Source: CAWEYO01 sp963813315
GTDB taxonomy: Bacteria; Pseudomonadota; Alphaproteobacteria; Rhizobiales; Rhizobiaceae
Reading direction: 5' to 3'
NCBI GenBank assembly: GCA_963813315.1
Contig: CAWEYO010000020.1
Span: 186,001-250,000, forward strand
DNA length: 64,000 nucleotides
Part shown: positions 35,301 to 44,082 of the stretch, in pieces
Layout of the letters: every line of letters begins with the position of its first letter
How positions within the stretch are numbered: the first letter of the stretch is position 1
Position numbers and translations under genes: made by a program
Notes under the pieces: generated by a model
Database searches by the model: none
Told to the model about the DNA's origin: nothing
Seen by the model: only the letters and a program-made list of their open reading frames with translations

Positions 35301-35725
35301 GTTCCGTGCCGCCGCCATCCAGCCCTTCACTCCAGGAGGAAGCGACGCCGGCCGAAGAACCAAAGCTGATCCTGCTTTGGAGACAGGCGCGGTTCGATGG
35401 CCGCCAGGGTCAACGCCACGGCCAACCGCGTGGAGGCCCGCGTGGCCGTCCTTCGCGTTTGCCTGCCGGCGAGCCCGAGGGCCGTGCATCCCCACACGAA
35501 GGCGGAAAGGAGCGCTTCGACCGCAAGTTCCATGGCAAACCCGGCAAGTCGGACGGAGCGGATATGCGGCAGGACGGTCGCGATGCCCGTAAACCGGCAC
35601 AAAAGAGCGGCTTTCCGGGCAAATCCGCCTTTCAAAACAAGCCGCGCGAGGAGCGGCCGGCGCGCGTCGATCCGGATTCGCCGTTCGCAAAACTCGCAGC
35701 GCTGCGTGACCAGCTGAAGAAGTAG
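32335..35725 (+). pseudogene. Superfamily II helicase (SUV3/MgpS-like), frameshifted
   Basis: An ATG at 32335 starts an ATP-dependent RNA/DNA helicase: Walker A VLGPTNTGKTH at 21-31, DEVQ at 105-108, LLGAATM, then the second RecA domain with SPRTRNSQVALYQSGDVDYL, VATDAIGMGLNLDVDHVAF and QVAGRAGRH (motif VI). At 33228-33240 the frame stops (KIEFA). One extra T explains it: without it the reading is IESHDFEPVRVLQWRTAQF, and the protein continues to 35725 for about 1,130 residues. The C-terminal third is low complexity, with a 61-residue tandem duplication and a basic, Arg/Gly/Lys-rich tail typical of RNA binding. The S4 gene starts immediately after the stop. Confidence 0.88.
34961..35326 (+). 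repeat. 183-bp in-frame tandem duplication in the helicase gene
   Basis: Two consecutive 183-bp units (34961-35143 and 35144-35326) both encode EPVTAGETTDLGAQR, IAAA and SDNVPSSRQ with a final EATEGEA-like end. Their length is a multiple of three, so the frame is kept. The two units differ at scattered bases, so this is real sequence, not an exact assembly copy. Confidence 0.9.
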
Positions 35726-36115
35726 ATGATTTCCGACGGCCGACAGCGCATCGACAAGTGGCTGTTTTTCGCGCGGGTGGTGAAGTCGAGGTCGCTGGCC
35801 GCAAGGCTGGTGCAGGCCGGACGCGTACGCGTCAATCGGGAGAAAGCAGAACAGGCTTCCTCTTCCGTGAAGGCGGATGACGTGCTTACGATCATGCTCG
35901 ACCGCCAGGTGCGTGTCTATCGTGTGCTGGACTGCGGGACACGGCGCGGGCCGGCGGAGGAGGCGCGCACCCTCTACGAGGATTTGTCGCCTGTGCGCGC
36001 GCCGCGTGATCCAGACTTGCGCCAGGAAATCCTGCCGCTTCGCGATGTCAGCTCCGAACGGCCTACACGGAAGGCGCGCCGCGCCGCGGAAAGCCCACGG
36101 GAAAAGGACCGCTGA
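35726..36115 (+). CDS. S4 domain RNA-binding protein (HslR-like)
   Basis: 129 residues. The S4 fold is at about 7-65: QRIDKWLFFARVVKSRSLAA, then LVQAGRVRVNREKAEQASSSV and DDVLTIMLDRQVRVYRVLDCGTRRG. HslR-type proteins bind stalled 50S subunits carrying peptidyl-tRNA after heat shock in E. coli; the same role here is an inference. The basic C-terminus (RKARRAAESPREKDR) suits nucleic-acid binding. Its ATG abuts the helicase TAG, so the two are co-transcribed. Confidence 0.88.
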   Translation: MISDGRQRIDKWLFFARVVKSRSLAARLVQAGRVRVNREKAEQASSSVKADDVLTIMLDRQVRVYRVLDCGTRRGPAEEARTLYEDLSPVRAPRDPDLRQEILPLRDVSSERPTRKARRAAESPREKDR

Positions 36116-36235
36116 CAGCTCACGGCTGACAGAAATCTGTTCCCTCAAGGCGGTCATGTGCGCGCATCCGCGCCCTTGAAACGAGGCCGCAAAGGGGATA
36201 CCTCACCGGCAGGCAACCCAGAAACGAGCCGCCCC

Positions 36236-36574
36236 ATGACCTATGTCGTGACTGACAACTGCATCAAGTGCAAATACATGGACTGCATCGAGGTTTGTCC
36301 GGTCGACTGTTTTTATGAGGGTGAAAACATGCTCGTCATACACCCCGACGAGTGCATTGACTGTGGTGTTTGCGAACCGGAATGCCCAGCCGACGCGATC
36401 AAGCCGGACACTGAGCCGGGGCTGGAGAAATGGCTGGAGGTCAACACCGAATATGCCAGCAAATGGCCGAACATAACGGCCAAGAAGGAGCCACCTGCCG
36501 ACGCCAAGGAATATGACGGCGTCGAAGGCAAACTGGAAAAGTACTTCTCCGCCGCACCTGGGGAAGGCGACTGA
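36236..36574 (+). CDS. fdxA: 7Fe ferredoxin FdxA
   Basis: 112 residues. Cysteines at 9, 12, 17, 21, 25, 40, 43, 46 and 50 give the 7Fe pattern: DNCIKCKYMDCIEVCPVDC for the [3Fe-4S] part and CIDCGVCEPECPADAI for the [4Fe-4S] part. A long C-terminal extension (about 55-112) is normal for the Azotobacter FdI type. It is a cytoplasmic electron carrier whose partner is not shown by the context. ATG 36236 is the family start; the frame upstream to 36158 has no support. Confidence 0.96.
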   Translation: MTYVVTDNCIKCKYMDCIEVCPVDCFYEGENMLVIHPDECIDCGVCEPECPADAIKPDTEPGLEKWLEVNTEYASKWPNITAKKEPPADAKEYDGVEGKLEKYFSAAPGEGD

Positions 36575-36944
36575 TCATCCGCCGGCCGGACAGATACACG
36601 GACGCGCAGTCCGCCATTTCCCGTTCAAAGGGCTTTCATGCTGGGGCGCGTCATCTTCGCGCATGCAGCAAATTGTTGATTCTTTCACCATTTTGTGGTA
36701 GCGATTAAACCGATGCCGGTGACACAACGTCGATCTATGGCGCAGAAGCGTTAATCATTGAAAGCGAGGATCAGTATCCGGACCAAGGCAACTTGGGCCA
36801 GGCGTGCACATTACGTGCGCAATGCCGGCCGCCCTGTTCAGCCGGATAGTCTTCGTGTGCTCAGGCGGCACAAACCGGCCGAATGAAAGGCCCAGCAGTT
36901 TGGCCGGCGATGCCCGCCGGCAGCACAACAGGAGTCCAGGGCGC

Positions 36945-37523
36945 ATGGCAATTCCGCAGCAGAAGAAGTCCGCACCAGCTCGCCACGGTTTCAAAACCGG
37001 CGAGTTCATCGTCTATCCCGCCCACGGCGTTGGCCAGATCGTATCGATAGACGAGCAGGAGGTTGCCGGACATAAGCTCGAGCTGTTCGTCATCGACTTC
37101 CAGAAAGACAAGATGCGGTTGAAGGTGCCGGTTGCCAAGGCGACGTCGATCGGCATGCGCAAGCTCTCCGAAACCGACTATGTCGATCGTGCCCTCAAGG
37201 TCGTGCAAGGCCGCGCACGGGTCAAGCGGACCATGTGGTCCCGCCGCGCGCAGGAATATGACGCAAAGATCAATTCAGGCGATCTGATCTCCATCTCGGA
37301 AGTCGTCCGGGACCTGTATCGCGCCGACAACCAGCCGGAACAGTCCTATTCGGAACGGCAGCTCTACGAGGCGGCGCTCGACCGCATGGCGCGTGAAATC
37401 GCTGCCGTCAACAAGGTGTCGGAGACCGAAGCGGTCCGCCTGATCGAAGTCAACCTCAACAAGGGTCCGAAGCGCGGCGCCAAGGCCGACAATGAGGAAG
37501 CCGAACAGGAAGAAGCCGCATAG
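36945..37523 (+). CDS. CarD family transcriptional regulator
   Basis: 192 residues. The RNA polymerase-interacting domain (CarD/TRCF type) is at about 15-75: FKTGEFIVYPAHGVGQIVSI, then ELFVIDFQKDKMRLKVPVAK, followed by an all-helical C-terminal domain with WSRRAQEYDAKINSGDLISI and YSERQLYEAALDRMAREI. CarD binds the polymerase beta subunit and stabilises open complexes at rRNA and other promoters. ATG 36945 has GGAG 13 bases upstream (GGAGTCCAGGGCGC). A strong terminator follows. The 370-bp upstream region has no gene. Confidence 0.94.
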   Translation: MAIPQQKKSAPARHGFKTGEFIVYPAHGVGQIVSIDEQEVAGHKLELFVIDFQKDKMRLKVPVAKATSIGMRKLSETDYVDRALKVVQGRARVKRTMWSRRAQEYDAKINSGDLISISEVVRDLYRADNQPEQSYSERQLYEAALDRMAREIAAVNKVSETEAVRLIEVNLNKGPKRGAKADNEEAEQEEAA

Positions 37524-37552
37524 GCGCACCTGTCTCCAAGCCATCGCAAAAG

Positions 37553-37582
37553 AAACCCGGCCCTGCGAGGCCGGGTTTTTTG
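37553..37582 (+). terminator. Intrinsic terminator of carD
   Basis: Stem AACCCGGCC/GGCCGGGTT with loop CTGCGA, followed by TTTTT. It stands 30 bp after the carD stop, so carD is likely a single-gene transcript separate from rpoH. Confidence 0.93.
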
Positions 37583-37613
37583 TTGCCGCACCCGCCGCCA
37601 TTCAAGCGGGTCG

Positions 37614-37676
37614 ACATGCATTTCTGTGCATGTCGCTATCCCAAAACCGCTGCGCACTTTTGGGTGACATGCATTA
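37614..37676 (+). repeat. Family B repeat, right half (copy 4)
   Basis: GACATGCATTTCTGTGCATG to TTGGGTGACATGCATTA. Only the TGCATGTCG/CGACATGCA palindrome of the family is present; the AAAGCGCGTCGC half is missing. It lies between the carD terminator and rpoH. Confidence 0.8.
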
Positions 37677-37781
37677 GCGGCGGCTCATGGAACGATCTTT
37701 CGCGCTCGGCGTTGAGGGTTGGCGGTGCTTTGCGGGTATTTTCAGGCCGCGAGCAGTGCGATCCTTATTCGGATTTGAAGC

Positions 37782-38660
37782 ATGTCGCTCCGGCGCTTGG
37801 CTATGGATGAATCGGCGAAGAGAACCTTGATCCGCACCGCGATGAGGGCCCCCTATCTCGATCGCGATGAAGAACACTTGCTCGCCGTGCGCTGGAAGAA
37901 TCAGGGTGATCAGGAAGCGCTTCACCGGATTACTACCGCCCACATGCGGCTTGTGATCTCGATGGCCGCGAAGTTCCGCTATTTCGGCGTGTCCATCGGC
38001 GATCTCATACAAGAGGGCCATGTCGGCCTGCTGGAAGCGGCCGCCCGCTTTGAACCGGATCGCGAGGTGCGCTTCTCGACCTACGCCTCGTGGTGGATTC
38101 GCGCTTCCATGCAGGACTATATACTTCGCAACTGGTCGATCGTGCGCGGCGGCACAAGTTCTGCGCAGAAGGCGCTGTTCTTCAATCTGCGCCGTTTGCG
38201 GGCAAGGTTGTCCCAAAGTACCGGGCCGTTGCCCGACGGCACAATATACCGGGAAATCTCCTCGGAGCTCGGCGTATCCGAGGCTGACGTTGCAATGATG
38301 GACTCGCGGCTCTCCGGGCCGGACACCTCGCTCAACGCTCCGCTCAGCGACGAAGGCGGCGCGGCCGATCGTCTCGACTTCCTCGTTTCGGACGAGCCGC
38401 TGCCCGATGAGGTCGCGGAGGGGATCATCGATGTCGAGCGGCGATCCGACTGGCTGCACGACGCGCTTGGCGTGCTCAATCCGCGCGAACTGAAGATCAT
38501 CCAGGAACGCCGGCTGCGGGAGGACGGCGCAACGCTGGAATCGCTTGGCGTAACGCTCGGCATCTCCAAGGAGCGAGTACGGCAAATAGAGAGCCGCGCG
38601 ATGGAAAAGCTCAAAACGGCGCTGGTCAAAGCCAATCCGGCCTTCGCCAACGCGGCATGA
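37782..38660 (+). CDS. rpoH: RNA polymerase sigma-32 type factor RpoH
   Basis: 292 residues. Sigma region 2 (HMRLVISMAAKFRYFGVSIG, DLIQEGHVGLLEAAARFEPD, FSTYASWWIRASMQDYILRN) and region 4 (LGISKERVRQIESRAMEKLK) are intact. The RpoH box QKALFFNLRRLR at about 127-138 distinguishes it from RpoD. It directs heat-shock or oxidative-stress genes. Rhizobia usually have two rpoH genes, and the position after carD suggests the RpoH2-like paralogue; that is inference. ATG 37782 is used, with ATG 37803 (MDESAKRTL) as an alternative. It converges on the M48 gene with a 5-bp gap. Confidence 0.95.
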   Translation: MSLRRLAMDESAKRTLIRTAMRAPYLDRDEEHLLAVRWKNQGDQEALHRITTAHMRLVISMAAKFRYFGVSIGDLIQEGHVGLLEAAARFEPDREVRFSTYASWWIRASMQDYILRNWSIVRGGTSSAQKALFFNLRRLRARLSQSTGPLPDGTIYREISSELGVSEADVAMMDSRLSGPDTSLNAPLSDEGGAADRLDFLVSDEPLPDEVAEGIIDVERRSDWLHDALGVLNPRELKIIQERRLREDGATLESLGVTLGISKERVRQIESRAMEKLKTALVKANPAFANAA

Positions 38661-38665
38661 TGCCT

Positions 38666-40156
38666 TCATCGATCGGTGATGATCTTGACCTTGTCTCCGG
38701 CCGAAACGCCGCCGCCGGGCGGCAACGCATTGAGCACCCGGAAGAGATCCAACTTGCGGTCCACGCCAACCATCAACGCCGACAGCGAGCCAGCGGTCTC
38801 ACCGGGCTTGACGGTGACGACCCGGATGCGAAGTGGCCGCAGCGCCGCCTTTTCCCTGGCGGACAGCGAGCGGAAACTGGCCCTCACGGCGCCAGCCACC
38901 GTGTCAAGGGACGCTGAGGCGACCGGTGCGGCGGTCAAGAGGCGGTAAACCTTGTCTCCGGCCCGGACGACGGTGATGTCGAACTGCCAGCTATCCGCGC
39001 GCGCCCGCGCCACGGCCGCCTCGTTGCCGTTGACGGTCTCCGCGCGGATACTTTCGGGCTTGAGGCCGGCGACCCAGCCGCTGCGGATATAGTCGGTCAG
39101 CCGAACGTTTCGCTCGACTGCCACGCCATCGAAGCGGATCGCCATGTCGCCCGGTCCGGTTGCGGTAACTTCGGTTGCCGAATTGTCGATGACAAATCCC
39201 GAGGGGACCGAGAATGCGATGCCGAGGCCCGGATGAATGAAAGAGTTTCCGCGGACATAACCTTCTTCCGGCGTATCCCCGAACAGCAGGCCGTCGATCC
39301 CGGCAAGGAAGGAATCGCGATCGACCGCCCCCGTTCCCGGCGCGGCGTCGGTACGGGCAAGGCGTTGTGCAAGCTCGATGCGCTGCGGCGCATTCGGATG
39401 GCTTGCGAGAAAGTCGAGACTGGCGTCCTGCGCGCCGGTCACGTTCCGGAACTCGCTGTAGGCGGCCATCGACTGCAGGAAGCGGCTCGCCGCGAACGGA
39501 TCGAAACCGGCACGGCTGATCGAGCGGATGCCGATCGCGTCGGCTTCAAGCTCCTGATTGCGCGAAAATTGCGCAAGGCGAAGCTTCCCGCGGATAAGTG
39601 CGGCCTGGGCGACCGGACTTCCGCCGAGCACGTCGGTGACTACCCTCGTCGCAAGACCTTCCTCGGCTTCCTTCTGCTGGCGCTGGATGCCGTGATTGGC
39701 TGTGACGTGCCCCATCTCGTGGGCAATAACAGCCGCGAGCTCGGCCGAGTTGTTGGCCAGCGCAAGGAGCCCGCGGGTCACGTAGAGATAGCCCCCGGGA
39801 AGCGCGAAAGCGTTCACGTTCGGCGAATTCAGTATCGTGATGCGATAGGTCTGAGGCGATGGATTGTCCGCATCGAAGGTCAGCTTGCCCACTACCTTGG
39901 CAACCATGCGTTCCAGCTTCGGATCGGAATACTCGCCGCCATAGGTGGCAAGAATGCGCGGGTGTTGCGCCTTCGCGAGTTCGGCAAGCCGGTCGTTGCG
40001 CCCGACGGTGTCGACCGTCACAGGATTTTCCGACGGCCGGAAGGCCTGCTCGTTGATCGGCCCGTTCAAAACCTGGCACCCCGCGATCAGCGCCAGAAGC
40101 GCGGCCGAGATCATACCGCGCCGCCGGATAGGCGCGGGCAATCCCTGGACAGGCAC
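38666..40156 (-). CDS. M48 family metalloprotease lipoprotein with LysM-like C-terminus
   Basis: 496 residues. N-terminal RRRG plus a hydrophobic stretch and lipobox LIAGC (Cys27) mark an exported lipoprotein. The M48 core has HEMGH at 146-150 and a third ligand Glu in NQELEADAIGI at about 200-210, so it should be an active zinc protease, BepA-like, acting in outer-membrane protein quality control. The region 260-430 is a rhizobial-type extension, and the last 50 residues (RIRVVTVKPGETAGSLSALM) look like a LysM peptidoglycan-binding module. The start is GTG 40156, or ATG 40114 (MISAALLALIAGC). Confidence 0.9.
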   Translation of the reverse strand: MPVQGLPAPIRRRGMISAALLALIAGCQVLNGPINEQAFRPSENPVTVDTVGRNDRLAELAKAQHPRILATYGGEYSDPKLERMVAKVVGKLTFDADNPSPQTYRITILNSPNVNAFALPGGYLYVTRGLLALANNSAELAAVIAHEMGHVTANHGIQRQQKEAEEGLATRVVTDVLGGSPVAQAALIRGKLRLAQFSRNQELEADAIGIRSISRAGFDPFAASRFLQSMAAYSEFRNVTGAQDASLDFLASHPNAPQRIELAQRLARTDAAPGTGAVDRDSFLAGIDGLLFGDTPEEGYVRGNSFIHPGLGIAFSVPSGFVIDNSATEVTATGPGDMAIRFDGVAVERNVRLTDYIRSGWVAGLKPESIRAETVNGNEAAVARARADSWQFDITVVRAGDKVYRLLTAAPVASASLDTVAGAVRASFRSLSAREKAALRPLRIRVVTVKPGETAGSLSALMVGVDRKLDLFRVLNALPPGGGVSAGDKVKIITDR

Positions 40157-40289
40157 TTGCGCGGATGTCAGACAGATCGACAGACGGTTTCCTTTCGCAT
40201 GTTCGGGCCCGGCTTCGCGCCGGGCATGTTTGCGCGGGACCTAGACACACTCTCCTCGTCAAGACAAGAACGCGAATGGGGTGCAGAGG

Positions 40290-40402
40290 TCAAAAAGATA
40301 CAGCGTCCTTTGCGCGTCCGAAAGGACACGCCGCGCTGTATTGCATCGGGCCGAAATCGAATCGATTTTCGCGTCCGAAAGGACGCGCGGCGCAGTAGCG
40401 CA
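40290..40402 (-). repeat. Family C repeat, diverged single copy
   Basis: A single unit related to the 12398-12898 array: ATACAGCGTCCTTTGCGCG, GCGCTGTATTGCATCGGG and GAAATCGAATCGATTTTCG, followed by a second GCGTCCGAAAGGACGCGCG. It lies in the gap between thiQ and the M48 gene, which otherwise has no feature. Confidence 0.75.
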
Positions 40403-40415
40403 GTTTGGCCCGAAA

Positions 40416-41192
40416 TTATGTCGGCTTCCGGGCAATTCCGGCCGGCGGCAACCGGCCCGCGACGCTACCGGCATAGCGTTTGAAAGCCTCGGGAGCATTT
40501 TTTCCGAAGAATCCTTTCGTTTCGCCGGCGGCTGCGACATGTCCCCCCTCCAGAAACACGATGCTGCCGGCGATTTGCCCGGCATCTTCCGGTTGATGGG
40601 TTACGAAGAGGATGGTCATCCGGCGTTCGGCATGAAGCATCCTCACGAGATTGATCATGTCCTGGCGAAGGGCCGGTCCCAGCGACGCGAAGGGCTCGTC
40701 GAGAAGCAGGACGGGACGGTCGCGCACAAGGACACGCGCGAGCGCGACCCGCTGGCGCTCACCGCCGGACAATTCGCCTGGCAGGCGGCGTTCCTTTCCG
40801 GAAAGCCCGGTTTGTGCGAGCGCGGCTTCGACGGCGACGCGATCTTCCGATGTCAATCGCAGCGCCGGTGACCGGCCAAGGCCGACATTCGCCGCGACGT
40901 CCAGATGGGCGAAGAGGTTGTTCTCCTGAAAGACCATCGACACAGGCCGCCCGGCCGGCGGCATATGCGTCACGTCGGCGCCGCCGATCAGAACACGCCC
41001 GGTTTGCGGGGTAACGAAACCCGCAACCAGATTGAGCAGCGTCGACTTGCCCGAGCCGCTCGGCCCGATAATCGCAATGATGGACGCCGCTTCGAAGGTT
41101 AGGTCGAAGTCCATCGGCGCTTCTCCAAAGCTGAATATGACCCGGTCGAGCCGAACTTCAGCACCACCGAGGCTGCCTGCAGCCTTATCCAT
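40416..41192 (-). CDS. thiQ: Thiamine ABC transporter ATP-binding protein ThiQ
   Basis: 258 residues. Walker A GPSGSGKST at about 34-42, Q-loop VFQENNLFAHLDV, signature LSGGERQRVALARVL, Walker B VLLLDEPFASL, and the H-loop in FVTHQPEDA. It powers thiamine uptake with ThiB and ThiP. ATG 41192 overlaps the thiP stop by 8 bp and has GGGGAAAAAACGGG before it. It is third in the riboswitch-controlled thiBPQ operon. Confidence 0.94.
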   Translation of the reverse strand: MDKAAGSLGGAEVRLDRVIFSFGEAPMDFDLTFEAASIIAIIGPSGSGKSTLLNLVAGFVTPQTGRVLIGGADVTHMPPAGRPVSMVFQENNLFAHLDVAANVGLGRSPALRLTSEDRVAVEAALAQTGLSGKERRLPGELSGGERQRVALARVLVRDRPVLLLDEPFASLGPALRQDMINLVRMLHAERRMTILFVTHQPEDAGQIAGSIVFLEGGHVAAAGETKGFFGKNAPEAFKRYAGSVAGRLPPAGIARKPT

Positions 41193-42793
41193 CCCGTTTT
41201 TTCCCCAGCCGGTCGGCAATCGTCATCAGGGCGAGGCACAAGAGCCCCAGAAGCAGCGCAAGCCCGGCGGCGTCCTGCGTCCGGTAGCTGCCCATGCGAG
41301 CGAGCAGGAGAAAGGGCAAGGTCTGGACCGACTCGCTGCCGAATAGCGCGATCACCCCGAGATCTCCCAGCGACAGCGCCATGGCAAAGAAGAAGGCGGT
41401 GGACAGCGGCCTGCGAAGTACCGGCCAGTCGATGAGCCGGAAGCGATTGCGGCCGGCGATGCCAAGCGAGGCGCACAGCTTTTCGTGCCGCTCGCTGGCC
41501 GTATCGTAGGCTGGGCGGATCGCACGGAGCGCGAAAGGCATCGCCATGACAGCGTTGACGGCGACGACCATCACTGGCGCCAGAAGGAACACATCGGCGA
41601 AGCGGCTAAGTAGGATAAACCAGCCGGCGCCGATGACGATCGGCGGCACGACCAGCACGAAACCGGCGCCAGTGTCGGTCAGCCGTTCCAGATATGTGCG
41701 CGACCCGGCGCGGCGGCGCAGCTGAAGCGCGCGGCGCGCCGAAACGAGCGAGAGCGACAGGCAGACCGCAAAAAACGCCGACAGGGTGGACAGGACGATG
41801 CTGGTCGCGGTCGCCCTGTGGACGGCGGATTCGCTGGCCAGGCGGCCGAGATCAGCTTCCAGTCCGGCCATGAGCGTCGCGAACATCGGAAAGGCCACGA
41901 AAAGAAGCGCCGATGCGATGACAAGCGTGTTGGCGATTGCCTCCATTTGGGAGGTTTCACGTGGCCGCTCGGACACGACCGACAGATTTGAATCGCCGGT
42001 AGCGTCGGCGCCGATTCTGGTAAGCGCAAGAACGCACCCCGCGGTAAGCAGAACCTGCAGCACGGTCAGCGCGACAGCCCGCGCAGGGTCGAAATCGAAG
42101 CGCAACGCCTGATAGATCGCGACTTCCAGCGTGGTGGCGCGTGGACCCCCGCCAAGCGTCAGCACAATGGTGAACGATGTGATGCAGAGCATGAAAACGA
42201 GGCCGGCGACACCCGGCAGCCCGGCGCGGAGCACTGGCCACTCGATGAAGCGAAAAGCCGCGCCAGCGCGCATGCCCAACTGGCTTGCCAGGCGCCACTG
42301 GTCGGCAGGCACCGTGTCCAGCGCTTCGAGAAAGAGGCGTGTGGCGAGCGGCAGGTTGAAGAAAACATGCGCGACAAGAATGCCGGAAAGGCCATAGACA
42401 CCGGGCCACACCTCGCCGGAAAGTGCGTGCAAGGATGCCGGCAACGTAGCCGGCGCGGCCGTAGAGCGCGAGCACGCCAAGTGCCGCGACGATGGCAGGG
42501 ATCGCCAAGGGTACCGCAAACAGACGCAAAATGAGGGCGCGGCCCGGAAAGCCCGGATGGCGCGACAATGCACGTGCCACCAGGATCGCCGGCACGACCG
42601 AAAGAATGGTGGAAAGAGCCGCCTGCCAGAGCGTGAAGCGAACGACGCGGAACATGTAGCCGTCGAAAGCCGCGGCCGCGCCCGACCAGTTGGTCGACGC
42701 TTCCATGATGAGGCCGGCAAAGGCGCCGCCGATCAACACTGCGATAGCCGCAAGCGCGACGATGCCAGCGCTTATGCTATTGGGTCCCGCCAT
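41185..42793 (-). pseudogene. thiP: Thiamine ABC transporter permease ThiP, frameshifted
   Basis: ThiP is a fused double permease with about 12 helices. The N-terminal piece from ATG 42793 (MAGPNSISAGIVALAAIAVL) includes LRLFAVPLAIPAIVAALGVL and ends in ALYGRAGYVAGI. Near 42430-42436 the frame shifts, and the rest is in the next frame: LHALSGEVWPGVYGLSGILV, AHVFFNLPLATRLFLEAL, then the second half with the EAA-type loops ASQLGMRAGAAFRFIEWPVL and CASLGIAGRNRFRLIDWPVL. Deleting one C restores a continuous ~535-residue protein. It follows thiB by 4 bp. Confidence 0.92.
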
Positions 42794-42797
42794 CGCT

Positions 42798-43796
42798 TCA
42801 TTTGCTCATCACCGACAGCCATTCATCCACCCAGGCCTTCCGATTCCTGGCAACGTCGTCCGGGCTGAACAGCAAGGTTTTGGCCGGCTTGACGAGGCCA
42901 TCGAATGCCGCATTGAGCGGCTTCGACGTCTTCGCGGCGGGGAACATCCAGTTCGTCTCCGGAACGATGTCCTGGAATGCAGGGCTGACCATGAAGGCCA
43001 GGAATTTGGCTGCAAGCGGATTCCGCGTGCCGGTCTTGGTTACGCCGGCGACCTCCACCTCGAGGTAGTGGCCCTCCGCAAATGCCGCCGCCTTGTAGCG
43101 ATCGGTGCTCTCGGCGATCATGTGGTAGGCGGGAGAGGTTGTGTAGGAAAGCACCATCGGCGCCTCGCCCTTGGTGAAAAGGCCGTAGGATTCGCTCCAG
43201 CCGGGCGTGACGGTAAGCACGCGGTTCTTCAACATCGCCCAGGCGTCAGGCGCCTTGTCGCCATAGACTGCCTTGATCCAGAGCAGCAGGCCGAGGCCGG
43301 GAGTTGATGTGCGCGGGTCTTGAATGACGATCTTCTCCGCTGGGTTGCCTTCGACGAGTTCCTTCAAGCTGGCTGGCGGGGATTTCAGCTTCTCGGTGTC
43401 GTAGACGACGGCGAAGTAGCCGTAGTCGAACGGGAGAAAGGTGTCGTCCGTCCACTGGTGCGGCAGGGTCAGATTGTCAACGCGCATACCATGCGGCGTG
43501 AACTGCCCCGTCGCCTTGGCTTCAGCCGTCAGGTTGGTGTCGAGGCCGAGCACGATGTCCGCCCTGGTCGCTGTCCCCTCCAGCTTGAGGCGGTTGAGAA
43601 GCGCCACGCCGTCAGCAACCGAGACGAATTCGAGGTCGCAGCCGCATGCGGCCTCGAAGCCCTTTTCGACCTTCGGCCCGGGACCCCATTCGGCAGTGAA
43701 GCTTTCATAGGTGTAGACGGTGAGCTTTTCCGCCCTCGCTGGCAGGGAAAAACCGAGTACGGCCACACACGCAAGAAACGAGAATTTTGCACGCAT
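42798..43796 (-). CDS. thiB: Thiamine ABC transporter substrate-binding protein ThiB
   Basis: 332 residues, with a signal peptide to about 22 (FLACVAVLGFSLPARA). ThiB binds thiamine and its phosphates in the periplasm. Family features: KLTVYTYESFTAEWGPGPKV, FDYGYFAVVYDTEKL, VLSYTTSPAYH, and ETNWMFPAAKTS near the C-terminus. First gene of thiBPQ, with the TPP riboswitch about 50-150 bp upstream on the same strand. Confidence 0.96.
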   Translation of the reverse strand: MRAKFSFLACVAVLGFSLPARAEKLTVYTYESFTAEWGPGPKVEKGFEAACGCDLEFVSVADGVALLNRLKLEGTATRADIVLGLDTNLTAEAKATGQFTPHGMRVDNLTLPHQWTDDTFLPFDYGYFAVVYDTEKLKSPPASLKELVEGNPAEKIVIQDPRTSTPGLGLLLWIKAVYGDKAPDAWAMLKNRVLTVTPGWSESYGLFTKGEAPMVLSYTTSPAYHMIAESTDRYKAAAFAEGHYLEVEVAGVTKTGTRNPLAAKFLAFMVSPAFQDIVPETNWMFPAAKTSKPLNAAFDGLVKPAKTLLFSPDDVARNRKAWVDEWLSVMSK

Positions 43797-43845
43797 CGAG
43801 CGCCTCCTTTGGTGGTAAGGGAATTGAGGCGCCGTTGAAAGCGTC

Positions 43846-43946
43846 TAATCCCTCCGCCGGTACAAACCGGATCAGGTTCAGCGGGTTGGCCGGGTTGCCC
43901 CGATCTGCCTCTCAGCCGTCGGCTTCTCGCCGCCGGCACCCCGTTA
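43846..43946 (-). promoter_or_regulatory. TPP riboswitch (THI element) controlling thiBPQ
   Basis: Read on the minus strand, it begins near GGGGTGCC and contains the conserved GGCTGAGA and CCTGATCCGG cores, then TACCGGCGGAGGGA, the full THI-box order with a hairpin in P3. Thiamine pyrophosphate binding would shut off thiBPQ. The element ends about 50 bases before the thiB start, so control is probably translational or by a short terminator. Confidence 0.95.
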
Positions 43947-44082
43947 GAGCGTTTCGAGACATAGAGCGCACACAGATGGCAGGCAAGCGATTGTGTATGA
44001 GCAAGGTGTTGAATCTCGTGCAATGAAGCAAATCCACCGGCCCGCCTTCCGTTTCTGATGGCTGGCGTGATAAGGGCTCGCC

